64,000 nt of DNA from Certhia americana (lineage: Eukaryota > Chordata > Aves > Passeriformes > Certhiidae), in contig JAGMWU010000027.1 in assembly GCA_018697195.1 (NCBI GenBank), positions 14,644,296 to 14,708,295 on the forward strand. Reading direction: 5' to 3'. The notes below the pieces were generated by a model. The model worked only from the letters and a program-made list of their open reading frames with translations. It was not told the origin of the DNA and searched no databases. Shown here in pieces: positions 20,185 through 31,442 of the stretch. A program made the position numbers and the translations under genes. The stretch's first letter is position 1, and each line of letters starts with the position of its first letter.

Positions 20185-21950
20185 GGGGTGTTCAGGAAAA
20201 AAAGGGAATGAAAGGGTGCCAGCAGATATACCCCAAGACAGTCCCCTGGTAATTATGTTAGTTAACTGGGATATTAATCCTTGTACTAAGGGGAAAGGAT
20301 AAGGTAAAGATGATTCAGTATTGCATGATAGAATGGACAAAGAACAAAATAAGACCTGATCATGTTTTTTGGCCTAGATACAGGTTTTTTGAAGCTTGGA
20401 TTTTTCAGGACCTAAATATATTTGTGGGTTCAAAAGAACCGTTTAAAACGGAAGAAAGAGAATACGCCTCTTGTTGGTCAGAACCCCTGGGGTTAAAAAA
20501 TTTAAAAATATCAGAAACCCCAGAGACAGAACAAGCAAAGGAAAAGGAAGAAAAGGGCTGAGACCCCCTGGAGATATTGCCTCCCCCACTCCCTCTGGCT
20601 TTCCCGCCGGCACCCCTACCCTCTTCCCTGCTCACACTGGCTCTACCACCAGCACCCCCATCCGCTTTTTCGCCCGTGCCAGGCACCGCCGCTCCTGCCT
20701 TCAGGGCTTTCCTCATGCAAACTGCTCCCACCCCTGCCACGGTCCGGTTTCCGACGGATAACCTTGCCTCTGCCCCTTTGGTGGTTCCGGCTTCAGTTCC
20801 AACTTCCGCCCACACCCCTCTCTCTTTGACAGCCCTGGCTTTATTACCAAACTCTGCCCTTGCAGGGGGAGGGGCACCATACCAGAATACAAGAAGCTCA
20901 GTTAAAAAGCAGCTCGATAACCTCCTCCCTGCCACTACTCCAAAACAAGGGAAAAGTGTTATGAAAATTCAAGAACAAAAAAGACTGGGATCAAGAAGTT
21001 AGTTTCCATTACTGGAAGTACCAAAGGAGGAAGCTCAAGGGGGAATAGGATTTGTGAATGCTCCTTTGATCTCTTCAGAGGTCAGAAATGTTAAAAAAGA
21101 AATTAAAGGATTATTAGAAGATTCAATAGGTACAGCTGAACAATTAAATCAATTCTTAGGTCCCAACATTTATACCGGGGAAGAAATGCAGTCAATAATG
21201 AAAATAATATTTTCCCGAGAAGAGAGGCAGATGATTAGAGCTGCTGGAATGAGAATTTGGGAGAGAGAGAATCAACAAGGTCTGCCAGGGGACCAGAAAA
21301 TGCCAATAGCCCCCTCTAACTGGAACCTCAATGAAGAGGCAAAGCGAGGTCATATGAATGATTATCGTAATTTGATAATAAAAGAAATAAAAGAAGCAGC
21401 AGCACCCAGAGGCCAAAATACCAGAAAAGCCTTTGAGGGACAGCAAGGAAAGGAGGAAACCCCAAATGAATGGTTAGATAGGCTCAGAAAGAATATGGAA
21501 AAATATTCTGGAATAGACCCTGAGATCATAGAAGAACAAGCCTTATTGAGAATTAATTTCGTCACCCATGGCTGGCCAGACATTAGAAAAAAACTGGAAA
21601 AGATGGAGGACTGACATGATAAATCACTAAATGATTTATTAAAAGAAGCTCAAAAGGTTTATATACGGAGAGATGAAGAAAAAGCCAAAGTGGAAGACAA
21701 AATTATGATAGCCACTATGAGAGAGAGCAACTTCCAAAGGAATCTGAAACCCCCAGGTACCACTCCTAAACATTCAGGTTTTAAAAACAGAGAACAGGAA
21801 AAAAACAGGAGCCTAGCATGATCAAAATACAAGGAACAAACTAAAAATGCCTTTTTCTATTGTGGGGAAGAGGGACACTCTAAGAAGAAGTGCCCTCACC
21901 TAAAAAAGGACCAGAAAATATTCCAAGAGATACATGCAGAAGAAGAATAG
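20185..21950 (+). pseudogene. gag: ERV2 gag (broken)
   Basis: A matrix-like start near 20200 (PQDSPLV) aligns with the ERV1 matrix, but the frame shifts near 20300 into the frame 20310-20561. A proline-rich region follows (20575-20990), then a capsid-like domain at 21005-21614 that is clearly homologous to ERV1 (QFLGPNIYT, RAAGMRIWERENQ). The capsid frame hits TGA at 21612-21614; it continues in the same phase to the nucleocapsid region, with another TGA near 21820. The zinc knuckle has lost its first Cys (reads F-F-Y-C...H...C). Gag ends in UAG at 21948-21950 followed by GGA GGT, the same suppression layout as ERV1. Confidence 0.85.
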
Positions 21951-23908
21951 GGAGGTCATGGGTTCTATTTTCTGGGGGATAAATACCACCTAGAGCCTTT
22001 GATAACTTTAAAAGTAGGCCCCCAAGAGGAAGTATTAGATATATAGTTGATACTGGGGTAGAAAGAATGCTTGTCATGAAAATTCCAAGGGGATGTGATG
22101 TGAGTAATGAGACTGTAAAGGTAACAGGAGCAAAAGGAGAAGGGTTTAAAGTTCCTGTCATTAAAAATGCAGTAATTGAAGGGAAAATCAAAATAGGAAT
22201 GGGAGATGTCTTATTAGTTTCTGTAGTGGGTAGGAACTTACTAGGGAAAGACTTAGAGATACAATTAGGAATAGGGGTTATACCAGAAGAAGGGAGGATG
22301 ACAGCTAAAATATTAAAACTAGGCCAAGAATATGAGGAAATGATTAACAAAGAGGTTAAGGCTGGGAAAGGAAATAGGAGAGGACTGAATATTGATCCCA
22401 TAAGGGTCACGACTGAGAGAGAAGAATGTCCAATAGGAGTATGTCATTACCCTATATCCTTAGAAAGAAGAGAAGGCTTAAAGCCAGTAATAGAAAAGTT
22501 GATAAGGAATGGGACATTGGAACCTTGTATGTCTCCTCATAATATCCCCATTCTTCCAGTAAAGAAGCCTAACAGGAATTATAGATTAGTACAAGACTTA
22601 AGGGAAGTTAACAAGAGAACTCAGACCTGTTACCCAGTGGTACCCAACCCTTATACTCTTCTAAGTAAAGTCTCACCCCAGCATCAGTGGTTCAGTGTAA
22701 TAGACCTCAAAGATGCTTTTTGGGCTTGCCCATTAGCAGAGGAAAGCTGAAATTTTTTTGCCTTTGAATGTGAGAATCCAAATACTGGGAGAAAATGGCA
22801 ACTAAGATGGACAAAATTACCACAAGGGTTTACAGAGTCACCAAACCTGTTTGGACAAACCTTAGAAAAATTATTACAAAACTTCCCCACTCCTCCTGGA
22901 ATACAAATTACTCAATATGTGGATGATCTGTTATTATCAGGGAAAGCTGAAGTTGAAGAGACTACTATAAAACTTTTTAATTTTCTTGGAGAAAAAAGAT
23001 TAAGAGTATCAAAAGGGAAACTCCAATTTGTGGAATCTGAAGTAAAATATCTTGGTCACTTAATAACTAAAGGTAGACGAAAGCTAAATCCTGAGAGAAT
23101 TGCAGGGATTTGATCTCTTTCCCCTCCCACTTCAAAGACGGAAGTCATAAGGCTGCTGGGATTACTGGGATATTGTAGACTATGGATCAAAGGATATACG
23201 CAGGCAGTAAAATTTTTATATGAAAAATTGACAGAGGGACATAATATAAAGTGGACCAAGGAAGATGAAAATAAATTAGAAGAGCTGAAATTGAAACTAG
23301 CCTCAGTACCAGCTCTAAGTTTACCCTCATTAGAAAAGCCCTTTCATCTGTACGTGAATGTAGAAAATGGAATAGCTCATGGAGTTTTAGTCTAGGAGTG
23401 GGGAGGAGTGAAGAGACCAGTAGCTTAATTATCAAAATTGCTGGATCCAGTAAGCTATGGCTGGCCAGTGTGTATTCAAGCTATAGCAGCTACTGCTATT
23501 CTGGTAGAAGAAAGCCATAGACTTGCTTTTGGAAGTAAATTAATTGTGTCTACAACCCATGCAGTTCAAAATGTGCTAAATCAAGAAGCTGAAAAATGGT
23601 TAACAGACTCTCGGATGCTAAAATATGAAGCAATCTTGATAAACAGTGATGACTTGACACTAGAAGTATACAAAAGTTTAAATCCAGCTCAATTTTTATA
23701 TGGAGAGCCAAAAAGTAACTTAACACATAATTGTCTAGAAATTATCAAATACCAAACTAAAGTTCGTGAAGATATAGCAGAACAAGCCCTCCCAGAAGGG
23801 GAAAAGATATATGTTAATGGTTCATTTAGATGCTTACAAGGAAAAAGAATGTCAGGATATGCCTTGGTTGATGGGAAAATAATGCAGACCATTGAGAAAG
23901 GAAAATTA
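21951..23908 (+). pseudogene. pol: ERV2 pol: protease, RT, RNase H start (broken)
   Basis: The protease DTG lies near 22050 after a frameshift. The frame 22067-22750 carries the protease C-terminus and RT fingers (HNIPILPVKKP, VQDLREVNKRT, DLKDAFWACPLAEE) and ends in TGA. RT resumes in phase with LPQGFTESPNLFGQ and an intact YVDD box at 22917-22928, then TGA at ~23113, TAG near 23395 and TAA near 23428. The frame 23438-23941 covers connection and early RNase H (KWLTDSRMLKYE) and supplies the Trp that is TAG in ERV1. Interrupted at 23908 by a 404-bp insertion. Dead through at least five stops. Confidence 0.88.
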
Positions 23909-24312
23909 TGGAGACGCTTTGCCAATATTAAGGAGACATAAGAGGCTTCTCCCACAGAAAAATGTTATACCCTGTTCTGTTATGCCAATGTACCCCTGTT
24001 CTGCTCCCTCAATCAGCCCCGTTAATCCCCTCTCCATCCCTGTGTCCCTTAATCACTCCCTCTCAATTTCCCCATTGGCTCACATACCCCAATCCCGCCT
24101 TTGTAGCCCCATGCCGCTTTATAATTGGTCCCTGATGCTCTTCCAGCCCCTAGCACCCATATACATGAACCTAGACCCTTCCCATGAGCCTTGCCTTTGA
24201 CCCTGGACAGTCTGCATGTGTGGCTGGAATAAACATCTCTGTGGAACCCATACAAAGGCCATTCCTGCTTCTCTTTACCATCACCACATCAACAGCTATC
24301 CTGGCTGCAACA
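23909..24312 (+). mobile_element. 404-bp LTR-like insertion flanked by 8-bp repeats
   Basis: It starts TGGAGACG and ends GCAACA, between direct repeats GAAAATTA at 23901-23908 and 24313-24320. ERV1 and the surrounding reading frame show the uninterrupted RNase H sequence, so the borders are exact. Inside are CCAAT-like (CCCATTGG, CCAATCCC), TATAAT (~24120) and AATAAA (~24228) motifs in plus orientation, the layout of a short LTR with TG...CA ends. An 8-bp duplication is longer than the 4-6 bp normal for LTR elements; no hAT-like terminal inverted repeat is seen. Confidence 0.75.
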
Positions 24313-25052
24313 GAAAATTACCTTCAAATTGGTCAGCTCAATCTTGCGAATTATATGCACTGAAAAGAGCACTAGAATATTTAGCACACAAGAAAGGATC
24401 CATATATACTGATTCAAGGTATGCCTTTGGGTAGTACACACTTTTGTAAAAATTTGTGAATAAAGGGGTTTACTAAATTCGAAAGGAAAGGGATTAGTAC
24501 ATGAGGGACTCATTCTAGAGGTTTCAGAGGCATTAAAATTGCCTAAAGAAATAGCTGTAGTACATGTTAAAAGACACCAAAAGGGAATGACTTCAGAAAC
24601 AAGGGGGAATAATTTGGCAGACCAAGAGGCTAAAGATGCAGCAGAAAATGGGACTAAAAGTGTTAATTTTGACCCCAGACAAGGCGGAATTGGAAATTCC
24701 AAAGTTCAGTGAAGCAGAAGAAAAGGAATTAAGTAAGACAGAGGGAAAACAAGATCAATTTGGGAAATGTAAACTTCCTGATGGAAGGTAGTTACTTAAT
24801 AAGCCACTCACTAGAAAAATATTAGAAAACATGCATCAAAAAACTCATTGGGGTACTCAAGCTCTGTGTGATCACTTTCTAAGGAATTATGGGTGCATTG
24901 GGATTTTTAGATTGGCAAAACAAGTAACTGAAAGATGTATAACTTGCCAAAAGGTAAATAAAAAGGTGATGAGGAAGACAACCTTAGGAGGCCACGGGTT
25001 AGCTCTTCGACCATTTGAAAGTATCCAAGTGGACTTTACTGAACTTTCCCAA
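24313..25052 (+). pseudogene. ERV2 RNase H C-terminus and integrase N-terminus (broken)
   Basis: It resumes with LPSNWSAQSCELYALKRALE and YTDSRYAFG (RNase H), then stops (TAG near 24433) and frame changes. A spacer leads into the integrase zinc domain: H...H in the THWGTQALCDHF segment and C-x2-C in ERCITCQKV (24930 region). The first catalytic Asp lies in IQVDFTEL (25023-25046), just before the next LTR. Two-residue motifs only, but collinear with the family. Confidence 0.8.
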
Positions 25053-25805
25053 TGTCTTGGTTTGGAAAGACAGGGGTGTCTGCTAGGAACCAAAAAAAAA
25101 AATGGAAACTTCCCTTGGATTTTGTTATAATCCCAAAATTGAAGGAAAGGTCTCAGGCAACGATATGAGGGTAGGAATAACAGTTCTTTACTATTTAGTC
25201 TAACAAGGTAAATTAACAATAATAACTATAATATTGACAACAAACAGAACTAGAGAAGAAAAGAAAAAAAACAACAACCCAGTTACAGTTTTCCTCTGGC
25301 ACCCCCCACCCCCCTCAGTATCATTACAAGCTACCAGAGCCAGCAGCAGTCCTGGGAGGATGAGATGTATCCGAGGCTTGGCAGTGGCTGGAGCTGTTGG
25401 AAAGTGTCCCGGCTGGGCAGGGGCTGCAGAAGATACAGTGTGGGGAAACCTCAAAAAAACCTGAAGAAGCCGTGGGTGCAGGGCAGGGAGAAGGAGCTCC
25501 TGACAGGACAGGGAGGGAACGGGTTCCCAAAATCCCGGGGGACACACGAAGAGACGGTGGTCCGACTGAGTTCCAGGTGAAGGATGGTGAGAGCTCTCTG
25601 CCGCCCCGAGACGAACAGCTCCTGGCCTCTTCCCGAGAGCAGAAAACTGCCCAGAGTGAAGTGAAGTCGGTGCCTCTCTGTCTCTGCCTTAGCTGCTTCT
25701 TTTGTTTGTTCCTAAGCACCCATGAGTACTGAAAAGCACCCAGCCATTAGCTTCTTAGCAACTTCTGGGAAAAAATCCTATAAGAAAATAACCCAACCCC
25801 CAACA
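25053..25805 (-). mobile_element. Solo LTR, 753 bp, minus orientation
   Basis: Plus-strand ends TGTCTTGG and CCAACA, flanked by CCCAA at 25048-25052 and 25806-25810. On the minus strand AGTAAAGAAC serves as the likely poly(A) region. It is the reverse complement of the LTR at 26469-27222 (roughly 85-90% by eye). The open frames inside it on both strands are not genes. Confidence 0.92.
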
Positions 25806-26468
25806 CCCAAGTACAGAGATGGATGGTTTTATTAGTAATGGCAGGCCATCTAACTCATTGGGTGGAAGCTGTCCCCACTGTCAAAGCTACAGCTAATGTG
25901 GTATGTAAAACCCTTTTGGAACAAATTATTCCCACGTATGGTAAGGTTAGCAGAATAGACTCAGATAGAGGAACACATTTTACATCAAGACTCTTACAGC
26001 AAATAACTCAAGCCTTGGGGATCAAATAGGAATTTCATACCCTGTGGCATCCATAGAGCTCAGGCTGGGTAGAAAGGATGAACCAGACTTTAAAGAGAAC
26101 TCTAACAAAATTAATCATTGAAACCCAGATGTTGTGAGTAAAATGTTTACCTTTGTCTCTATTGAGGGTCTGAACACAACCCAGGTCAGATCTGGGAGTG
26201 TCACCCTATGAGAATGATGTTTGGATTACCCTTTCTGCCCATCCAACATGAAACTACTACCTATGAAGTAGGAGAAATAAGTGTTAGAAAATATGTTACT
26301 ACAATTGCAAGAACACTTGAAAATTTGTGGTTGAAAAGGACAATCCCTCAAACCACGCCTTTGGAATTTAAAATTCATAATGTTCTTCCAGGGGAATGGG
26401 TATTAGTGAAAACATGGAAAGAGCAATCTTTAACTCCACAATGGAAAGTTCCTTTTCAGGTACAACTG
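25806..26468 (+). pseudogene. ERV2 integrase core and C-terminus (broken)
   Basis: The frame 25823-26029 reads through the catalytic core with the second Asp in RIDSDRGTHFTS, ending in TAG. The third residue, Glu, lies in WVERMNQTLK (~26068) in the same phase. Further stops follow, then a C-terminal domain trace (VLPGEWVLVKTWKEQSLTPQW, 26380-26450). All three DDE residues are present across the pieces, but LTR insertions on both sides and several stops inactivate it. Confidence 0.82.
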
Positions 26469-27222
26469 TGTTGGGGGTTGGGTTGCTTTTTTATAGAATT
26501 TTTTCCCAGAAGTTGCTAAGAAGCTGATTGCTGGGTGCTTTTGGGTGCTCATGGGTGCTTGGGAACAAACAAAGGAAAGCAGCTAAGCGAGAGATGGGGT
26601 GGCACCGACTTAACTTCGCTCTGGGCAGTTTTCTGCTCTCAGAGAAAACTGCCCCGGCTGCTCGTCTCAGCGCAGCAGAGAGCTCTCACCATCTCTCACC
26701 TGGAGCTCAGCTCGGAGTGACCCACCACCGTCTCTTCGTGTGTCCCCCGGGATTTGGGAAAGCTGTCCACTTCCTGCCCTGCCGGGAGCTGCTGCCCCAC
26801 TGCCCTGCACCCACGGCTTTCTTCAGTTCTGTTCGAGGTTTCTCCACGCTGTGTTTTGCATCCCCTGCCTAGCCGGGACATTTTCTACAGCTCCACCTAC
26901 CGCCGCTAAGCCTCGGATACATCTCGTCCCCCAAGATTGCTGCTCACTCTAGTAGCTTGTGACGGTACTGAGGGAGGAAGGGTGCCAGAGGTAGAACTGT
27001 AACTGGGTTGTTGGGGTTTTTTTTTCCTCTCTAGTTCTGTTTGTTGTCAACATTATAGTTATTGTTGTTAACTTACCTTGTTAGACTTACTAGTAAAGAA
27101 CTGTTATTCCTACCCTCACATCGTTGCCTGAGACCCCTTCAATTTTAGAATTATAACAAGTCCAAGAGAAGCTTCCATTTTTGGTTCCCTAGCAGACACC
27201 CCTGTCTTTCCAAACCGAGACA
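26469..27222 (+). mobile_element. Solo LTR, 754 bp, plus orientation
   Basis: TGTTGGGGG to GAGACA, flanked by AACTG at 26464-26468 and 27223-27227. Same family as 25053-25805 in the opposite direction; the separate duplications prove two independent insertions. Confidence 0.92.
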
Positions 27223-28223
27223 AACTGACGACTGAGGCAGTGATCTGAACCAGGGAAAGAGGGTGGATCCACACCAGCAGAATCAAAGGACCTGTGGAAG
27301 AACCTAAGAAATGGACTATAACATCTAAAATGGGTGATACCAAATTGACTCTTAAACAGGGACTGTGTAGTAATGAACTGGGTGGTAATGTACTGGGAAG
27401 ACACAGATGATCCGAGGAATGTACAAAGAATCACACCTAACTGGGAAATAAGGCCAAGCTTATATCAGTGGTTTCAAGTGCCACCTGGACAAGTTCTGGA
27501 ATGCCCCTGATATCCCCCTTGGGGAGGAAGACTTCCACTCCAAACAGGAGGATCAGGACTGTTTCAGTCAGAGAAATCTCATATTATGGCCTTAGCCTGT
27601 GACTTATACAAAGAAGAGGAGGAATTACAGCCTCCATTCATGCAATACCATATACCCTGTGTGATTCATCCCAATACCGGACCTACTAGCTGGGTTAAAA
27701 GTAAATGTTTAAATTATGGAAAAATTGGTATTGTAGTTCACCAAAACGATGGTCTCGTTGCGGGAATTGTCATGTGTCAAATCTACTCCCTATCCAGACA
27801 GAACTAAGAAAAACTGAAATAATTATTTTGCTTTGTGGATGGGAATTACTAGTGCCTGTTGAATGGGAAATACCTCAGGTATGGTGGGAGACTGCAGTCA
27901 AGGTGTGTCAAAAACGATTTGCCTGGAAATCAATAAAAAGGAAGTGACAAGGAAATAGAGGGCAAGACCGGCTTGGCTGCTGTACTCGCCACCAAGAAGA
28001 ACACATACACCTGCTATGGGTAGCAACCCCATAAGCATGGGAGGTGGGGGTATAAGCCATACCGAACCTCTGTTATTCCTTTTTCTGTCACTCATTTCTT
28101 GTCTCTTCCTTCTTGGGATGCCAGCAAAATCATGTCACAGATGCTATTGAAAGCTTTATATGGAAAGACACCGAGGTTCCTTTTTTATTACTCACACCTA
28201 TGTCAACAGTGACTGTAATAACC
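27223..28223 (+). pseudogene. ERV2 3' pol / env-region remnant
   Basis: The frames 27586-27807 (73 aa) and 27705-27947 (80 aa) are open but I do not recognise them; they lie where an accessory region or the end of pol is expected. From ATG 28037 a short frame starts with a hydrophobic leucine/phenylalanine-rich segment (LLFLFLSLISCLFLLG) that looks like a signal peptide. It then shifts frame, with the other phase reading on to the next LTR at 28224. That position and shape fit the start of env. No surface-unit body, fusion segment or transmembrane anchor remains: env is almost wholly deleted. Confidence 0.5.
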
Positions 28224-28622
28224 TGTTGAGGTCCGTGTCGGAGAAGGGAACAGACAGCACACCAATATGATGTGGAACTGATTCCGATTTATTAAGCAAG
28301 TGAAAAACCTTATATATGTTTTGTGTACGTGCAAGATACAATCAACATAGTTTGTGCCAAAGGCTAAAAATATATCTGTTCATGGTCAGACCTCCAGGTG
28401 TTTAGCTTCATCCCTCCCGTGCTGCCAGCAGAACTTTTTAATGATCTTGGTTATCTTTCTTGTGATTCTCTGCTGGTAACCTCCTAACTTGGGCTGCTAT
28501 GTTTAACATTCCTTTGTCTAGCTTCTGTTCCTTCTGCTTCACACAATTTGTTATTAAAGACACATTACAGGATTCTCTTGTACACTGGCTGGAGGCTTAT
28601 GGCCCCTGTAAAGGCCCCAACA
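28224..28622 (-). mobile_element. Solo LTR, 399 bp, 6-bp duplication ATAACC
   Basis: Plus-strand ends TGTTGAGG and CCCAACA, flanked by ATAACC at 28218-28223 and 28623-28628. On the minus strand TATATAAGG (TATA box) and AATAAATC (poly(A)) fix the direction. Same length as, and about 97% identical by eye to, 59903-60301. A 6-bp duplication points to an alpha/betaretrovirus-like (ERVK-type) family. Confidence 0.93.
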
Positions 28623-28712
28623 ATAACCCATCCAAATTAGGTAATTGTATGCAAAACGAGAAAAATACTGGATTGCAGAAAATTTAGAAAACAAGAATTA
28701 TTGCTCAAGTAA

Positions 28713-29158
28713 TGGAATAGCTGATATAGTTATGAACTGCCTGCTTGGTTGGGATAACATCCACTGAACATATGATGAGGACCCCTGCTACTGATATGCC
28801 AACTATCAGAACCCGCCGTCTGAAGAAAGTGTGGACCAAAGCCCAAAACTGGAAGTGATAATAAGAATGGACTAAAACCACAACCAAGAAATGTGCATGC
28901 CCTAAAAAGACGGGCCCAAGGAGGGGCCATGCTAAATAGTTCCTGGAATATGTAAAATAGTTTTGTGGAAAAGATGAATATGCAATAGGCTGATGCAACA
29001 GAAAAGGTCTTTAAAGAGTGTCTCCAAGCACAGTAAGTGTGCTCTTGGCTGAATGCCAAGCAGCCGAACATAAAAACTTCGCTTTATTGTCTTTGTCTCT
29101 TAATGTCATTTATTAAACTTTTAAATTTTAACAGGAGAGTGAACCTAATTTTTTCACA
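28713..29158 (+). mobile_element. ERV2 3' LTR (~446 bp)
   Basis: TGGAATAGC to TTCACA, an uninterrupted copy of the LTR that is split at 10353-19308. It is preceded by AAGTAA and not by a polypurine tract, so a deletion probably removed env plus the tract, and perhaps the first bases of the LTR. No target duplication with the left flank of 10353 could be confirmed. Confidence 0.88.
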
Positions 29159-30074
29159 CATTTATTGGGTTTTATGGCTAGTCTTTCTTGTTCATGTTGG
29201 CTGGTTATAACTGTAATAACAATATATTTTTTTTTTTTAAATGTGACCCGTATGTGCCCTTATAAGATTTTATTCTGACATACGCTAAGTCATCTGGATG
29301 GTTCCCCATCACAGATTTAGAATATGTTAAACAAACTGTAATGTAATGCAAGTATTGTTGAAATGCATGGTAAAAGTTTAGTTTGTTTTAGTGGAAGCAG
29401 CATAAAATTGAATAGAGGTAATTTTTTATTTGCATTAGCAGAAGCTGTATTCTGGAAGACACACTTTCAGCTTGTGCATAACAAGAATGAGAGAAGAAAA
29501 ATTATTCATAGAGTAGCTGTTCTTCTGTAGTTGGTGTATGACCCTGTCACTGTTAGTCATGTTTGTGTGTGCATAAATATAAAAACAGATTTGTGCAATA
29601 CAGAAGCTTAAAATAAATTGTACTTCTTGTTTTACTGCATGTTTTCCAGTGAGTATTGCATATGCAACAGGGGGAATGCAACTGTGGAACTTACAATGGA
29701 TCTTGAGAGGCATTGCTTTAGGGAACAAAGAAATACCCTTGTGAGACAAAAGACAACTTCACTAGTTCTTCTATCCTGATCTTATTAGCCTATGTGGATG
29801 TTTTAAAGGACTTTTTTTAGATTTGCTGTCTATTCAATGACTACTTGCAATTGCAAACTGATGCCCCTCACCTTTTGCACCTTTTAAAGAATGTATGCCA
29901 ATATATGCTTTATAATTTTAGCTGTGATTGAAATAGAAATTGTACTTTAGTTGCAAGTTTGTCTCAGTGTGCGCAGATACTTGTCTATAATACTGGCATT
30001 TTCAATTATTGAGAAAACTTTTAAAAAAATTAAAACCACAGAGCCCCTTTTTCACCACTACTACTTTTTTTCAG
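29159..30074 (+). other. HOMER1: HOMER1 intron upstream of exon 3
   Basis: AT-rich single-copy-looking sequence; nothing recognised apart from the acceptor (polypyrimidine tract CTACTTTTTTTCAG) ending at 30074. The preceding EVH1 exon is not in the window, so this intron holds all the ERVs to the left. Confidence 0.7.
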
Positions 30075-30206
30075 GCAATAATAAATAGCACTATCACCCC
30101 CAACATGACATTTACAAAAACATCCCAGAAGTTTGGCCAATGGGCAGACAGCAGAGCAAATACAGTCTATGGCTTGGGATTTTCATCTGAACATCACCTT
30201 TCAAAA
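30075..30206 (+). CDS. HOMER1: HOMER1 exon 3 (EVH1 domain, C-terminal half)
   Basis: Homer1 is a postsynaptic scaffold whose N-terminal EVH1 domain binds proline-rich PPxxF motifs in group I mGluRs, IP3 receptors and Shank. This 132-nt exon encodes 44 residues beginning [20 protein letters not shown] and ending FSSEHHLSK. It is phase 0 on both sides, with acceptor TTTCAG|GCA and donor AAAA|GTAAGT. The translation is essentially the same as I know for mammalian Homer1 residues 55-98, without stops or indels. It lies 0.9 kb right of the ERV2 3' LTR. Strong conservation argues that this copy is, or recently was, under purifying selection. Confidence 0.95.
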
Positions 30207-31442
30207 GTAAGTATGACCAATGACAATTATTTGGCCAATCAAACAACTTAAGAATCAAATGCTTTTACTGGTTGTAGCTAGACTCTGCTCACTACTGTTG
30301 TTGTTTGAAAATAGCTTACAATAAATGTTCTGTATCCATTCTTATAATGTAAGAAGACAAAACTGTTATAGCACTTTGTTGCCTATGAATTTTCTTTTAA
30401 GTGATTGAGGAGAGTAGGGAGATTCATGTTTTCAAGAGTGTATGCTGTTAAGTCTTTCTAGGGATTCACTTGTTAGGTTTTGTTAAGTTTCTCTTCCTTA
30501 AGTTGTTATTTCATTACAGTTTTTCATTGTAGAATTTAAAGGAGTAGATTATGTAGTATTTCTTCTGTGTTTAGATCTCCTAGAAAACAATTGCTGATAG
30601 TTTTCCAATGCATTTTTTGTCTTTTAAGCCACATTCACTTTCACTTTTTTACTGTGTTGTGCATCAAATTGCAGATATTACAACATGTGCAAGCTTAAAC
30701 TAAAGCTAGTGGGAAAAATATTCCATGTAAAAGAAAACTACATTTTCTTGTTGGACTACAAAAGTTGACAGTTTTACTAAAGAAACTTAGCTCCCTATGA
30801 GCTTTTTTTCTGGTCTGATTGTGAAGGAGGGAAGTGCACCTTAATCCAAGGAAAGCAATAACTCCTTTTACTTAAAGTCATGGTAGGGTTCCTGTGAACA
30901 CCCTTTCTACAAGCCCTATTGTTGCTGATACCACTTTGGTAGATGAGTCCAGGAACCTGTAAAACATCAGTGTTGTTTTTCTCCAGATGAGGAATTCCAT
31001 TTTCAGTTTGAAAACAAGTTTCTAAATTAAGCAGAGAATTTTCATCTTTGAAATATACAAAAGATCTGTAAACACAAATGCAATAAAAATGAATGTATAA
31101 TAAATGTTTGAGTAAAGAATAATGATTGGCTTTTTATTAAAAAACCCTAAAAAAAAAAAAAAATCATACTAGCCCTTTTGAGAAAGTAATTGTCACTGTC
31201 CAAGGATAAGCATGGGCCTGTCAGAAAACCATTAAAACAAGAATCAGTAAATCTGCTTTATTTGGACAGTGTGATATGCTTATAAGATTTCTTCCTCTCA
31301 TAATCCAATTACTTTCCCTTCTAAGAATCATCACACACACAGGAAATTCTGAGTGATATTGAGTATATGCATGTGCATTTGTGCATGTTATTCCTTGGTG
31401 TACCCAGAAATTTTGCCATTTATTTAAATTGATGTGTATGTC

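Larger units (their letters stand above)
19309..28712 (+). mobile_element. ERV2 internal region: gammaretrovirus-like provirus, degraded
   Basis: A plus-strand sister of ERV1: tRNA-Pro-like primer site, gag, UAG, protease-RT-RNase H-integrase and a short env-region remnant, ending in a 3' LTR. Four later insertions interrupt it: 23909-24312, 25053-25805, 26469-27222 and 28224-28622. Stops and frameshifts occur throughout, so it is older than ERV1. Together with the split 5' LTR the provirus spans about 18.8 kb, roughly half of it foreign. Confidence 0.9.

Noticed and set aside
23909..24312. hAT DNA transposon (8-bp duplication)
   Set aside because: No terminal inverted repeats of the hAT type; TG...CA ends and poly(A)/TATA-like signals fit an LTR better. 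Kept as a finding because the duplication length is odd.
25200..25732. Several overlapping frames of 110-131 aa
   Set aside because: Entirely inside the solo LTR 25053-25805 defined by a perfect CCCAA duplication.
19309..28712. Possible intact envelope gene in ERV2
   Set aside because: Only a signal-peptide-like start near 28037 is left; no surface or transmembrane domain remains before the 3' LTR.
1..30074. HOMER1 exon 2 (start of EVH1) hidden among the ERVs
   Set aside because: No sequence resembling the N-terminal EVH1 residues was seen on the plus strand; presumably left of the window.
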